This document shows positions 42,643 to 50,413 of a stretch of DNA of 57,356 nt, one piece after another. Every line of letters starts with the position of its first letter. Positions within the stretch are counted from its first letter, which is position 1. Made by a program: the position numbers and the translations under genes. The stretch spans positions 1 through 57,356 of the forward strand of contig NZ_MDDS01000019.1 in the NCBI RefSeq assembly GCF_001721295.1, given 5' to 3'. This DNA comes from Sphingomonas turrisvirgatae. Lineage in GTDB: Bacteria > Pseudomonadota > Alphaproteobacteria > Sphingomonadales > Sphingomonadaceae. The notes under the pieces were generated by a model. It saw only the letters and a program-made list of their open reading frames with translations, was not told the origin of the DNA and did not search any database.

Positions 42643-45180
42643 TCAATACCCTCCATCGCCGAACGGCACGCGGAGCGAAACACCCCAGGTGCGCGGCGCG
42701 CCGACGGCGCGGGCGCTGGTCCCGAACGGAGTCAGCAGTGGCTGCGCGAACGGATAATATACTTCGTCGGTCAGGTTGTTGACGAATAACGCGAGATCGA
42801 ACTTGGCGGATGCCACGTTGCGCCAGTCGAGCCGGAAGTTCACCGTGCTGAAACCGGGCAGACGGCTCAGCCGGTTGAGGCAGTTGAAATAGGTGCCAGC
42901 CGGGCCGCAGTTCGACGTGGCATTGTCCGATGGGGTCATGCCGCTCTGGCCGGACCAGGTGAGAAATGCGGAAACCTCGCCGGCGCTTTCTGGAAGCGGC
43001 AGGTCGTAACGGACGCTCGCGCTGTACTGATTGTAGGGCACGAAGCCCAGCGGCGCGTCACTCAGGTCGATGATGTTCTGAACGCCGGAGATCACCTGGA
43101 TGTCGGTGTATTTGGTATATTTGGGCCGGATAAACGCGTAGCTGCCCGAGAATTGCAGCCGACGCGTCGGGCTGATGCTCAGCTCGAATTCGCCGCCGTA
43201 CATCCGAAGCGAGCTGGCATTGTTGACGCCGCTGGAAACGCCGCCGTTGCTAGCGGTGCGGAATGTCTGGCGCTGGATGTTACTGAACCATTCGTAGAAG
43301 GCGGCGGCGTTGAAGCGCACCCGGGCGCCACCGACGCGGAAATTGCTCTTGAGCCCGGTTTCAAGCGACTTTACGAATTCGGGTTCGAACGAGACGCCCT
43401 CGAGGCTGCCGGTGATTGGCGGCGAGTTGTTGAAGCCGCCAGCGCGATATCCGACATTGTAGCTGAGATAGGTCAGGACATCTGGGCTGATCTTATAGCT
43501 CAGGCTCGCATCGTAGGTGGGCTCCGTATAGGAAATCTCCGTCGGCACGGCGCAGGCGTCGCGATCGAACGACGTGGTCGTGACGCTATTTGCCACACAC
43601 CGATAGGCCGTCGGGTTCATTCCGGTGGTGTTCTGCCCGCGGTACACGACCGCGCGTTTGTCGTGGGTCACGCGAATGCCACCGGCGATGTTCAGACCCT
43701 GCAAGAGGTCGGACAAATCGTACTCGGCGTGCAGGAACGCCGCATAGCTCTGATTCCGCGCGAAGGTCTCCGAACGGTTACGCACGGGATAGCGGGTCCT
43801 GACATAGTCCCGCACCGCCTGGGGCTGGGTGGAGAGGAATTCGGGCGAGGCGAGGTAGCTGAACTGGACGCTGTCGAATCCGTCCGTCCCCTGTTCCTTG
43901 AAATAATAGGCGCCCAGCACATAGTCGAACTTGCCGGCATCGCCCTGTATCTGGAACTCCTCGCTCCACGACGAGCTGTTGAGACGGCCGAACTCGTGAT
44001 GAAACAGGTCTACCGCCGAGCCCGTCAGATAGGGGTCGGGATATCGGTTCGCGACGTCGCGATAGCCGATCACATTCTTGAGCGTGATCTTGCCGAGGGG
44101 AGTGTCGCCCAATTCGATCTGGGTGTTGTTCTGGATCGTGCGGGCGCGATCGTACACATCCGCAAAGGTGCCAGGCTGGTTGCGATACTCATAAGGTCCC
44201 AGTGCCTGCGCCCGCGCCAGTTCGGACTGGAGCGCCGTGATGATCGCCGCGCGCGCCGGCCCGAGGCCGGAGGTGACGCCGTCGGGCGCGACGACGTAGA
44301 GCTTCATCGCCGCGTCGGCGCCGCCGCCCTTGTAATAGCTGCCGATGAAGGTCGATTCGAAATTGTCGCTGGGCCGGAGGCGGATCGAAAGGCGTGCGGA
44401 GGTGGCGTCGAGCTCGTTCGCATAGCGATCGTTGACCACGTCGTGCATGTATCCGTTGCGCCGGCTCATCTTGCCCGCAGCGCGGATGGCGATGGCGTCG
44501 CCGATCGGGATGTTGATCATCCCCTCGACATCGCGCATCTCGTAATTTCCGGCACCCAATTCGACATATCCCTCAAAGCGGTCGCTGGGGCGATTGGGCT
44601 CGACCAGCACCGCACCGCCGGTGGAGTTGCGGCCGAACAGCGTACCCTGGGGCCCGCGCAGGACCTGGACCGACTGAAGGTCGTAGAGGCTCTGGTTGGT
44701 TCCCGTCCCGCGCGACAGGTTGAAGTCGGCGAAATAGATGCCGACGGCCGGATCCAGAAGCAGCGTCTGCGACGTCGCCCCTTTCAGCCCGCGGATCGAA
44801 TAGCTGGGCGAGCTTCCGCCGCGCACCGATTGCGAGGAGCTAAACCCCGGAGCGACGCGCGCCAGATCCTCCACCTTCACGACGGCCTGATTGCGCAGCG
44901 TTTCGCCCTCGAGCGCGGTGATCGCGACCGGCACGTCCTGGAGGCTTTCGGCGCGGCGGCGCGCGGTGACGAGAATCTCGCCGTCATCGGTAACGTCGGC
45001 GACTGCGGAGTCCTGCGCCTCGGGCGCAGGGTTCGCTTCCTGAGCCAGTGCCGGTGCTGCCGTGAAGATCGCAGTGGCCGCGCATGCCAGCAACCATGCC
45101 CTGGTGCTTCTGGCCGGCGCGAGGGTACGGGCGCGGCCCTCGATACGGCGCCCCATAGGTCCCATGCGGAATTCTTCCAT
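42643..45180 (-). CDS. TonB-dependent outer-membrane receptor of the aromatic cluster
   Basis: An 845-residue receptor for active uptake through the outer membrane. After a short positively charged start there is a signal peptide (hydrophobic core about residues 28-45, cleavage near APALAQ). A plug domain follows (DGEILVTARRRAESLQDVPVAITALEGETL, YDLQSVQVLRGPQGTLFGRNSTGGAV), then a 22-strand-type barrel ending in a C-terminal beta signal (TWGVSLRVPFG). It belongs to the large sphingomonad/Caulobacter receptor group. The start at 45180 has GGAGG six bases upstream. It is the first gene of the operon with MFS, dioxygenase and SDR; operator site 3 lies about 125 bases upstream. Confidence 0.93.
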   Translation of the reverse strand: MEEFRMGPMGRRIEGRARTLAPARSTRAWLLACAATAIFTAAPALAQEANPAPEAQDSAVADVTDDGEILVTARRRAESLQDVPVAITALEGETLRNQAVVKVEDLARVAPGFSSSQSVRGGSSPSYSIRGLKGATSQTLLLDPAVGIYFADFNLSRGTGTNQSLYDLQSVQVLRGPQGTLFGRNSTGGAVLVEPNRPSDRFEGYVELGAGNYEMRDVEGMINIPIGDAIAIRAAGKMSRRNGYMHDVVNDRYANELDATSARLSIRLRPSDNFESTFIGSYYKGGGADAAMKLYVVAPDGVTSGLGPARAAIITALQSELARAQALGPYEYRNQPGTFADVYDRARTIQNNTQIELGDTPLGKITLKNVIGYRDVANRYPDPYLTGSAVDLFHHEFGRLNSSSWSEEFQIQGDAGKFDYVLGAYYFKEQGTDGFDSVQFSYLASPEFLSTQPQAVRDYVRTRYPVRNRSETFARNQSYAAFLHAEYDLSDLLQGLNIAGGIRVTHDKRAVVYRGQNTTGMNPTAYRCVANSVTTTSFDRDACAVPTEISYTEPTYDASLSYKISPDVLTYLSYNVGYRAGGFNNSPPITGSLEGVSFEPEFVKSLETGLKSNFRVGGARVRFNAAAFYEWFSNIQRQTFRTASNGGVSSGVNNASSLRMYGGEFELSISPTRRLQFSGSYAFIRPKYTKYTDIQVISGVQNIIDLSDAPLGFVPYNQYSASVRYDLPLPESAGEVSAFLTWSGQSGMTPSDNATSNCGPAGTYFNCLNRLSRLPGFSTVNFRLDWRNVASAKFDLALFVNNLTDEVYYPFAQPLLTPFGTSARAVGAPRTWGVSLRVPFGDGGY

Positions 45181-45305
45181 GTCATCCTCCCTGCTGTCCG
45201 ATCCGTTGGCTCCAACAGGCAAGCGAAATCACTCTCGGAAGCACGGTTGGGCGCCCCGGTCATGACGTCGCCGGAGCCCTTTTGCCCGGCCGGACGTATT
45301 TGAAA

Positions 45306-45325
45306 CAACTGCTATATCGAAGTAT
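45306..45325. promoter_or_regulatory. Palindromic operator, site 3 (TonB receptor promoter)
   Basis: CAACTGCTATATCGAAGTAT matches the proposed 20-base consensus at 16 positions; the right half is perfect and the left half degenerate. Confidence 0.6.
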
Positions 45326-45437
45326 GTGGCAGTCACTGAAAAGCCTGTCAAGCGCAGGCCGAATCTGGTTTGCAGTGAAGTACGCGGGGCGCAGGGTTGC
45401 CGGATCGCGACAGCGGGCATCGGCTCCACAATCGCCC

Positions 45438-45463
45438 AATATACTTTTATCTCGTAGTATATT
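45438..45463. promoter_or_regulatory. Palindromic operator, site 4 (ferredoxin reductase promoter)
   Basis: Perfect eight-base arms AATATACT and AGTATATT flank ten bases. The central 20 bases (ATACTTTTATCTCGTAGTAT, 45441-45460) match the consensus at 16 positions with the same centre of symmetry. It lies 47 bases before the reductase start codon. Confidence 0.68.
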
Positions 45464-45510
45464 AGGCGTCGGTGCGGAATCGGGCCGGTGCGGCGCGCGG
45501 GAGAGGTTGA

Positions 45511-46752
45511 ATGCAGAATCGCTACGATGTCGTGATCGTGGGCGCGGGGCATGGCGGCGCGCAGACCGCCATCGCGCTGCGCCAGAATGGATTCGACGGA
45601 TCGGTCCTGATCTTGGGGGACGAGCCCGAATTACCGTACGAGCGCCCTCCCCTCTCCAAGGAATATCTGGCTGGCCAGAAGACCTTCGACCGGCTGCTGA
45701 TTCGCCCGGCGGCATTCTGGGATGAGCGCCATGTCGAAATACGCTTGAGCACCCGCGTGATCGCAATCGACGCCGACGCGCATCGCGTGACGACCGATAC
45801 CGGCCGGACGTTCGGATATGGCGCCTTGGTCTGGGCTGCCGGGGCCGCCCCGCGAAGGCTGTCCTGCCAGGGGCACGACCTGGTTGGCGTCCACACCATT
45901 CGCACGCGCGCCGACGCCGATCGCATGCGCGATGCCCTGGTCGGCGTTGAGGAGGTGGTCGTGATCGGCGGCGGCTATATTGGGCTGGAGGCGGCGGCGG
46001 TGCTAACCAAGTCCGACAAGAAGGTCGTACTGGTAGAGGCGCTTGACCGGGTGTTGGCTCGAGTCGCGGGCGAGGCGCTGTCACGCTTCCTCGAGCAGCA
46101 GCATCGCGCCCATGGCGTCGAACTTCGCCTAGGCACCACAGTCGAAGCGATAGAGGGTGATGCCCGGGCGACCGGTGTGCGCCTGACGGGTGGCGAGGTG
46201 GTCTCCGCGCAGATGGTGATAGTCGGAATCGGCGTCTTGCCGGCGGTGGAGCCGCTGGTGGCGGCGGGCGCTGAGCACGGCAATGGAGTCGCGATCGATG
46301 CACAATGCCGCACCAGCCTGCCCGACGTGTACGCAATCGGCGACTGCGCGCTCCATGCCAACCGCTTCGCTGCCGGGGCCCGAGTCCGCCTAGAATCGGT
46401 GCAGAATGCGGCCGACCAGGCGGCAGTCGCAGCCAAGGCAATTCTCGGCATGGACGTCGCCTATGACGTGGTTCCGTGGTTCTGGTCCAACCAGTACGAC
46501 CTCAAAGTGCAAACCGTTGGCCTTTCGACCGGGCACGATGCGACCGTCGTCCGTGGCGACCCTGCCAGCGGCAGCTTTTCGATTCTGTATCTCAGACAAG
46601 GCAGGATAATTGCGCTCGATTGCATCAATGCGGTCAAGGACTACGTCCAGGGACACAGGCTAGTGGCCGAGGCCATGTCCCCCGATCCCGCCGCCCTCGC
46701 CAATATTGCCACGCCGCTAAAAGAACTGGCTGACGGGCATCAGGCCGTTTGA
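45511..46752 (+). CDS. NAD(P)H-dependent ferredoxin reductase of a Rieske oxygenase system
   Basis: A 413-residue FAD protein of the BphA4/putidaredoxin reductase family. It passes electrons from NADH to the ferredoxin. Visible parts: FAD site VVIVGAGHGGAQTAIALR, PYERPPLSKEYL, NAD site VVIGGGYIGLEAAAVL, second FAD motif VYAIGDCALHANRF, and the C-terminal domain PWFWSNQYDLKVQTVGL. It is transcribed divergently from the receptor operon with operator site 4 in front, and it is the only such reductase in the window, so it likely serves the putidaredoxin-type ferredoxin at 30865. Confidence 0.94.
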   Translation: MQNRYDVVIVGAGHGGAQTAIALRQNGFDGSVLILGDEPELPYERPPLSKEYLAGQKTFDRLLIRPAAFWDERHVEIRLSTRVIAIDADAHRVTTDTGRTFGYGALVWAAGAAPRRLSCQGHDLVGVHTIRTRADADRMRDALVGVEEVVVIGGGYIGLEAAAVLTKSDKKVVLVEALDRVLARVAGEALSRFLEQQHRAHGVELRLGTTVEAIEGDARATGVRLTGGEVVSAQMVIVGIGVLPAVEPLVAAGAEHGNGVAIDAQCRTSLPDVYAIGDCALHANRFAAGARVRLESVQNAADQAAVAAKAILGMDVAYDVVPWFWSNQYDLKVQTVGLSTGHDATVVRGDPASGSFSILYLRQGRIIALDCINAVKDYVQGHRLVAEAMSPDPAALANIATPLKELADGHQAV

Positions 46753-46949
46753 CCGATCTCGATACGTCGAACGGATGATAGATTTTCTACAATGGTGTCG
46801 TTTGAGGCTGCCGCATCGTTGCGCGACTCGAGAGCGCCGCGAATTCGCTGACCTCTGCAAATCCGCAGACGTCTGCTCGGAGCCCGCCGCTGGCCACCCG
46901 CAGTTTAGCCTCTTCGAACACGCGATCGGCGGACACTGATCCGACGCCC
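46753..46949. other. Non-coding stretch at the start of the mobile-DNA scar
   Basis: The region between the reductase stop and the first recombinase remnant. Composition drops toward lower GC, and no gene, repeat or terminator is convincing. Confidence 0.4.
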
Positions 46950-46964
46950 AGCTTCTATCGGAAA

Positions 46965-47078
46965 CAAAAAATACTCAAAAAGACAGTCGAACAAGTCGTC
47001 GGATACGTTCGGGTGTCTACCGACGAACAAGCGGAACACAGGACCAGCATCGACAGCCAGGAAGCTCACACGCGTTGA
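46965..47078 (+). pseudogene. N-terminal fragment of a serine recombinase
   Basis: The frame reads VEQVVGYVRVSTDEQAEHRT and then SIDSQEAHTR before TGA at 47076-47078. GYVRVST, with the catalytic serine, and the DEQ..SIDSQE segment are the start of a resolvase/invertase domain, as in large serine recombinases. Only about 30 residues remain and no start codon with a ribosome site is present. It runs straight into a tyrosine integrase remnant in another frame, which overlaps it by a few bases. Confidence 0.8.
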
Positions 47079-47454
47079 TGCCGACACAAAAGGGGCTCGG
47101 CACGTCCCACTTTCCCAAGTGGCCATCGACGTGATCCGGCAAATCAAGCGAAGGGATGGGGCACGTTACCTGTTCCCCAGCCGCTTCGACCCGGCCAAGC
47201 CGCTCGGCTCGATCAAGCACTCGTGGCAAACCGCGCGGTACGAGGCGAAGCTTGGTGATCTTCGCATCCACGACCTTCGACACTCTGCCGCATCGTTTAT
47301 GATCAACAGCGGTGTCGATCTATTCGCGGTCGGCCGAGTTTTGGGCCATGCCTGCTACCAGTCCACCCAACGCTACTCGCATTTAGCCAACGACACGCTG
47401 CTGGCCGCCGTCGAGGCGGGCGCGAAGAAGCAGGCAGTCGATTGGGCTGCCTAA
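47065..47454 (+). pseudogene. C-terminal fragment of a tyrosine recombinase (phage-type integrase)
   Basis: About 125 codons remain of the catalytic domain: TRVDADTKGARHVPLSQVAIDVI, then RIHDLRHSAASFMI with the H-x-x-R motif, VGRVLGHACYQSTQRYSHL with the GH motif and nucleophile Tyr, and a terminal helix. The N-terminal DNA-binding domain and the first catalytic Arg are missing. A GTG at 47119 could start a shorter product but lacks a good ribosome site. It ends just before a terminator. It is a remnant of an integrated element. Confidence 0.85.
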
Positions 47455-47468
47455 AATGCACGCTCTCG

Positions 47469-47499
47469 CCCATCCGGTTCGCGCCGGGTGGGGTTTTTT
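47469..47499 (+). terminator. Rho-independent terminator after the integrase remnant
   Basis: CCCATCCGG at 47469-47477 pairs with CCGGGTGGG at 47484-47492 (one G-T pair), followed by G and six T. It lies 15 bases after the integrase stop. Confidence 0.8.
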
Positions 47500-47587
47500 C
47501 TCACTTAATTTTTTCGGAGACGCGGCCGCTGCGCTGCGCTCCACATATAGGACCAAATATGACTACTGAAGTCTCGGCCGCCCCTAG

Positions 47588-48420
47588 GGTCAGGACCCAT
47601 TGATGTGAGCGTCGCGATCTGATTCAGGCTCCGTGAGGAGACCTAGATGAGCGACCTGTTTTGGCTGACGGACGAGCAGATGGAGCGGCTGCGACCGTTC
47701 TTCCCCAAGAGCCACGGCAAGCCGCGCGTTGACGATCGACGGGTGTTGAGCGGCATCGTGTTCGTGAACCGCAACGGGCTGCGGTGGCGCGATGCGCCCA
47801 GCGCCTACGGGCCGCACAAGACGCTCTACAACCGGTGGAAGCGCTGGGGCGCGGCGGGCGTGTTCACGCGGATGATGGAAGGGCTTGCGGCGGCGGGAGC
47901 CGAGCCGAAGACGGTGATGATCGACGCCACCTACCTGAAGGCGCACCGCACGGCTTCGAGCCTGCGGGTAAAAAGGGGGATCCCGGCCGCCTGATCGGGC
48001 GCACCAAGGGCGGCATGAACACCAAGCTCCACGCCCTCGCCGACGCGCATGGCCGCCCCTTGAGCTTCTTCATGACCGCCGGCCAGGTCAGCGACTACAC
48101 CGGCGCGGCAGCGCTGCTCGACGATCTGCCAAAGGCGCAGTGGCTGCTCGGCGACCGCGGCTACGACGCCGACTGGTTCAGGGACGCTCTCCAGGCCAAG
48201 GGTATCCAGCCCTGCATCCCGGGTCGGCGATCCCGCAACGAGCCGGTCAGGTACGACAAGCGGCGCTACCGGCGCCGCAGCCGCATCGAGATCATGTTCG
48301 GTCGCCTCAAGGACTGGCGCCGCGTCGCCACCCGCTACGATCGCTGCCCGACCGTCTTCTTCTCCGCCATCGCCCTCGCTGCCACCGTCATCTTCTGGTT
48401 ATGGCCAATGAGTCCTGACC
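47588..48420 (+). mobile_element. IS5-family insertion sequence (IS427-like, 833 bases)
   Basis: The left end GGTCAGGACCCATTG and the right end, read inward as GGTCAGGACTCATTG, are inverted repeats matching at 14 of 15 bases. Both ends are flanked by CTAG (47584-47587 and 48421-48424), either a target duplication or part of the ends; the palindromic CTAG leaves this open. It contains one transposase in two frames. On its right side it abuts a cut-off resolvase gene, but the left side does not continue that gene. Confidence 0.88.
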
Positions 48421-48434
48421 CTAGGTCTTCATAA
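47647..48434 (+). CDS. IS5 family transposase, two frames joined by probable -1 frameshifting
   Basis: The first frame (47647-47994) encodes the N-terminal domain MSDLFWLTDEQMERLRPFFP and the first catalytic Asp in VMIDATYLKAHRTA. The second frame continues IGRTKGGMNTKLHALADAHG, LLGDRGYDADWF with the second Asp, and RSRIEIMFGRLKDWRRVATR with the Glu, completing the DDE triad. The switch falls at GTAAAAAGGGGG near 47971-47982, where a -1 slip on the A run gives KKGDPGRLIG. This is usual for the IS427 group. Its stop (48432-48434) lies outside the right inverted repeat, supplied by flanking DNA. Confidence 0.88.
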
Positions 48435-48538
48435 GTACGCGAGGCATCGACGCCGGCCGCGAGCAGTGCGTCGCGCTGCGGCGCCAGCGTTTGCGATCCG
48501 TCAGCCTTGGACACCCTCACATATCCGCTGAGCATCAT
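48425..48538 (-). pseudogene. N-terminal fragment of a Tn3-type resolvase, cut by the IS
   Basis: From ATG at 48538, with a GGCGGGA ribosome site, the frame reads MMLSGYVRVSKADGSQTLAP and then QRDALLAAGVDASRTYED before reaching the IS end at 48424. GYVRVSKADGSQ...QRDAL is the start of TnpR-type resolvases, with the catalytic Ser in RVS. The expected continuation is not found on the far side of the IS, so the insertion was followed or accompanied by loss of DNA. The 150 bases upstream may include the res site, but I could not delimit it. Confidence 0.82.
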
Positions 48539-48690
48539 GATCCCGCCAGAAAATATATCCACCACCCTGCAATGTGCTGGTGGTTTTCGCAACGGGTTTT
48601 CCGATGTTGAGGAAGCGTCGCTGTGGCAAAATCCATCGCGCATTGGTAGTGCTGGCCGCCCTTCCCAATCGGGATAGGCCAAACTGAAAG

Positions 48691-49482
48691 TCAGGCGATC
48701 GTATCCACCACACCGCCGTCAACACGTAGCGCCGCACCGGTGGTCGCGGACGCCTGTGGAGAGGCGATGTAGACGCACAGGTTGGCGACTTCCTCGACCG
48801 TGGCAGCACGCCGAATAATCGAGGACGGTCGGTGCGCCTTGACGAAATCGGCGCCGGCCTCTTCCAACGATTTGCCCGAGGTCACCTCGTCCGCCAATAT
48901 TTCGGCCACGCCCTCCGACAATGTCGGACCGGGAAGGATGGCATTCACTGTTATACCCGTACCTGCCATGCGCTTGGCCAGGCCACGCGATAGGGCAAGG
49001 TCGGCGGTCTTGGTTACGCCGTAGTGGATCATGTCCGCCGGGATGTTCAGGCCGGATTCCGAGGACAGGAACAGCACGCGACCCCAGCCCTTGTCCCGCA
49101 TCCCGGGCAGATAGGCTCGGGACAGGCGCACGCCCGACAGCACATTGACCCGGAAGAAGCGTTCCCACTCCGCGTCCGGCGTCTCGAAAAAGTCCTGCGG
49201 GCCGAAGATGCCGGCATTGTTGACCAGGATGTCGACCTCCGGAAGCGCGGATACGATGGCATCACATCCGGCTTCCGTGCCGACGTCTCCGGCCACACCG
49301 CGCACATCGGCATCCCCGACCTCACGCTTTAGCTCGGCCACCGCCGCCTGGGTGCGGCTCTCGTCGCGCCCGTTCAGGACGACGATCGCCCCGGCTGCCG
49401 CCAACCCCTTCGCGATCGCAAAGCCGATGCCGACGGTCGAGCCGGTCACGAGCGCCGTCTTGCCGGAAAGGTCGATGTTCAT
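48691..49482 (-). CDS. SDR family oxidoreductase
   Basis: A 263-residue short-chain dehydrogenase: GKTALVTGSTVGIGFAIAKGL (cofactor), LNGRDESRTQAAV suggesting NADP(H) preference, DILVNNAGIFGPQDF, catalytic Ser in LFLSSESGLNIP, Tyr-Lys in HYGVTKTADLALSR, and ending TTGAALRVDGGVVDTIA. It resembles 3-oxoacyl-ACP reductase-like proteins of unknown substrate. It lies 47 bases after the quinone reductase gene in the same direction and could share a transcript. The nearest mobile remnant is about 150 bases from its 3' end. Confidence 0.88.
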   Translation of the reverse strand: MNIDLSGKTALVTGSTVGIGFAIAKGLAAAGAIVVLNGRDESRTQAAVAELKREVGDADVRGVAGDVGTEAGCDAIVSALPEVDILVNNAGIFGPQDFFETPDAEWERFFRVNVLSGVRLSRAYLPGMRDKGWGRVLFLSSESGLNIPADMIHYGVTKTADLALSRGLAKRMAGTGITVNAILPGPTLSEGVAEILADEVTSGKSLEEAGADFVKAHRPSSIIRRAATVEEVANLCVYIASPQASATTGAALRVDGGVVDTIA

Positions 49483-49529
49483 GCGCTATCTCCAGGGATG
49501 GTCGTTATCGGTCGGAGTTGTCCGTAACG

Positions 49530-50384
49530 TCAGCCCTGCACGGCGAGTTGCGCCCGCACGGCGTCGGCCAGCGGCGTCGTCGGACGTCCGATCAGCTTCG
49601 AGAGCTGATGACCGTCATCGAACAGCGCACCGTTTGAGGCATCGACGTCCCACGCCGCAAGCCCCTCGGCGAAACCCTCGGGCAGGCCGACCTGCTTCAG
49701 GATTGCAGCGTATTCGGCCTGCGGTAGATCGCGGTACGGGATGTCGCGACCGGTCTGGGGCGAGATCTCGGCGGCAAGGTCGGCAAGCGTCACCGCGTCG
49801 TCACCGGCCAGCTCATACGTCTTACCCTCATGACCCCCGCTGGTCAGCACGACGGCTGCGGCCTCGGCATAATCGGCGCGGGTCGCAAGCGACAGGCGTC
49901 CCTCGCCAGCGCTGCCTACGAACGCGCCGTTCTCCAGAGCTGCCGGGATCGAGGCGGTGTAATTCTCGGTGTACCAGCCATTACGCAGGAGGGTCGTCGC
50001 GATACCTGAAGACGCCAGCAACGCTTCGGTTGCACGGTGCTCTTCGCCCAGGCTGATCGGCGAACGGTCGGCGTGCAGCAGGCTGGTATAGACGATACGC
50101 TTGATGCCCGCCTGCTTGGCGGCCTCAATGACGTTGTGATGCTGCGCCTCGCGCTGCCCGACCTCGCTCGATGAGATCAGCAGCAGCGTGTCGATCCCGG
50201 CCAGTGCCGGAGCAAGCGTCTCGGGCTGCGCGTAGTCGAAAGCGCGTGCCTCGACGCCCAGAGCGCTGGCCTTCTCGGGCGAGCGCACCAGCGCGACGAT
50301 CGGCTCGCCGGTCGACTTGCGCTTCAGGCTCTCGATGACGAGGCGGCCAAGCTGGCCGGTCGCGCCGGTGACGGCGATGGTCAT
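49530..50384 (-). CDS. NmrA/QorB-like NAD(P)H:quinone oxidoreductase
   Basis: A 284-residue protein of the atypical SDR group: MTIAVTGATGQLGRLVIESL (NADP site), DTLLLISSSEVGQREAQHHNVIEAAKQAGIKRIVYTSLLHA, and LLRNGWYTENYTASIPAAL are characteristic of E. coli QorB (YtfG), which reduces quinones with NADPH. AAGGAG precedes the ATG at 50384; the longer frame upstream is out-of-frame reading of the next gene. It sits between an SDR and a DODA-type dioxygenase on the same strand, suggesting a small quinone or catechol detoxification operon. Confidence 0.88.
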   Translation of the reverse strand: MTIAVTGATGQLGRLVIESLKRKSTGEPIVALVRSPEKASALGVEARAFDYAQPETLAPALAGIDTLLLISSSEVGQREAQHHNVIEAAKQAGIKRIVYTSLLHADRSPISLGEEHRATEALLASSGIATTLLRNGWYTENYTASIPAALENGAFVGSAGEGRLSLATRADYAEAAAVVLTSGGHEGKTYELAGDDAVTLADLAAEISPQTGRDIPYRDLPQAEYAAILKQVGLPEGFAEGLAAWDVDASNGALFDDGHQLSKLIGRPTTPLADAVRAQLAVQG

Positions 50385-50413
50385 GACAATTCTCCTTCGG
50401 TGACGCGGTGAGA

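Larger units (their letters stand above)
45181..45510. promoter_or_regulatory. Divergent promoter region, TonB receptor / ferredoxin reductase (330 bases)
   Basis: No gene is visible. The region is less GC-rich than the genes and holds two copies of the cluster palindrome, one nearer each gene (sites 3 and 4), about 116 bases apart. Confidence 0.75.

Noticed and set aside
47469..47640. Attachment site for the integrase remnant near its terminator
   Set aside because: No tRNA gene and no matching direct repeat were seen on either side, so no att site can be supported.
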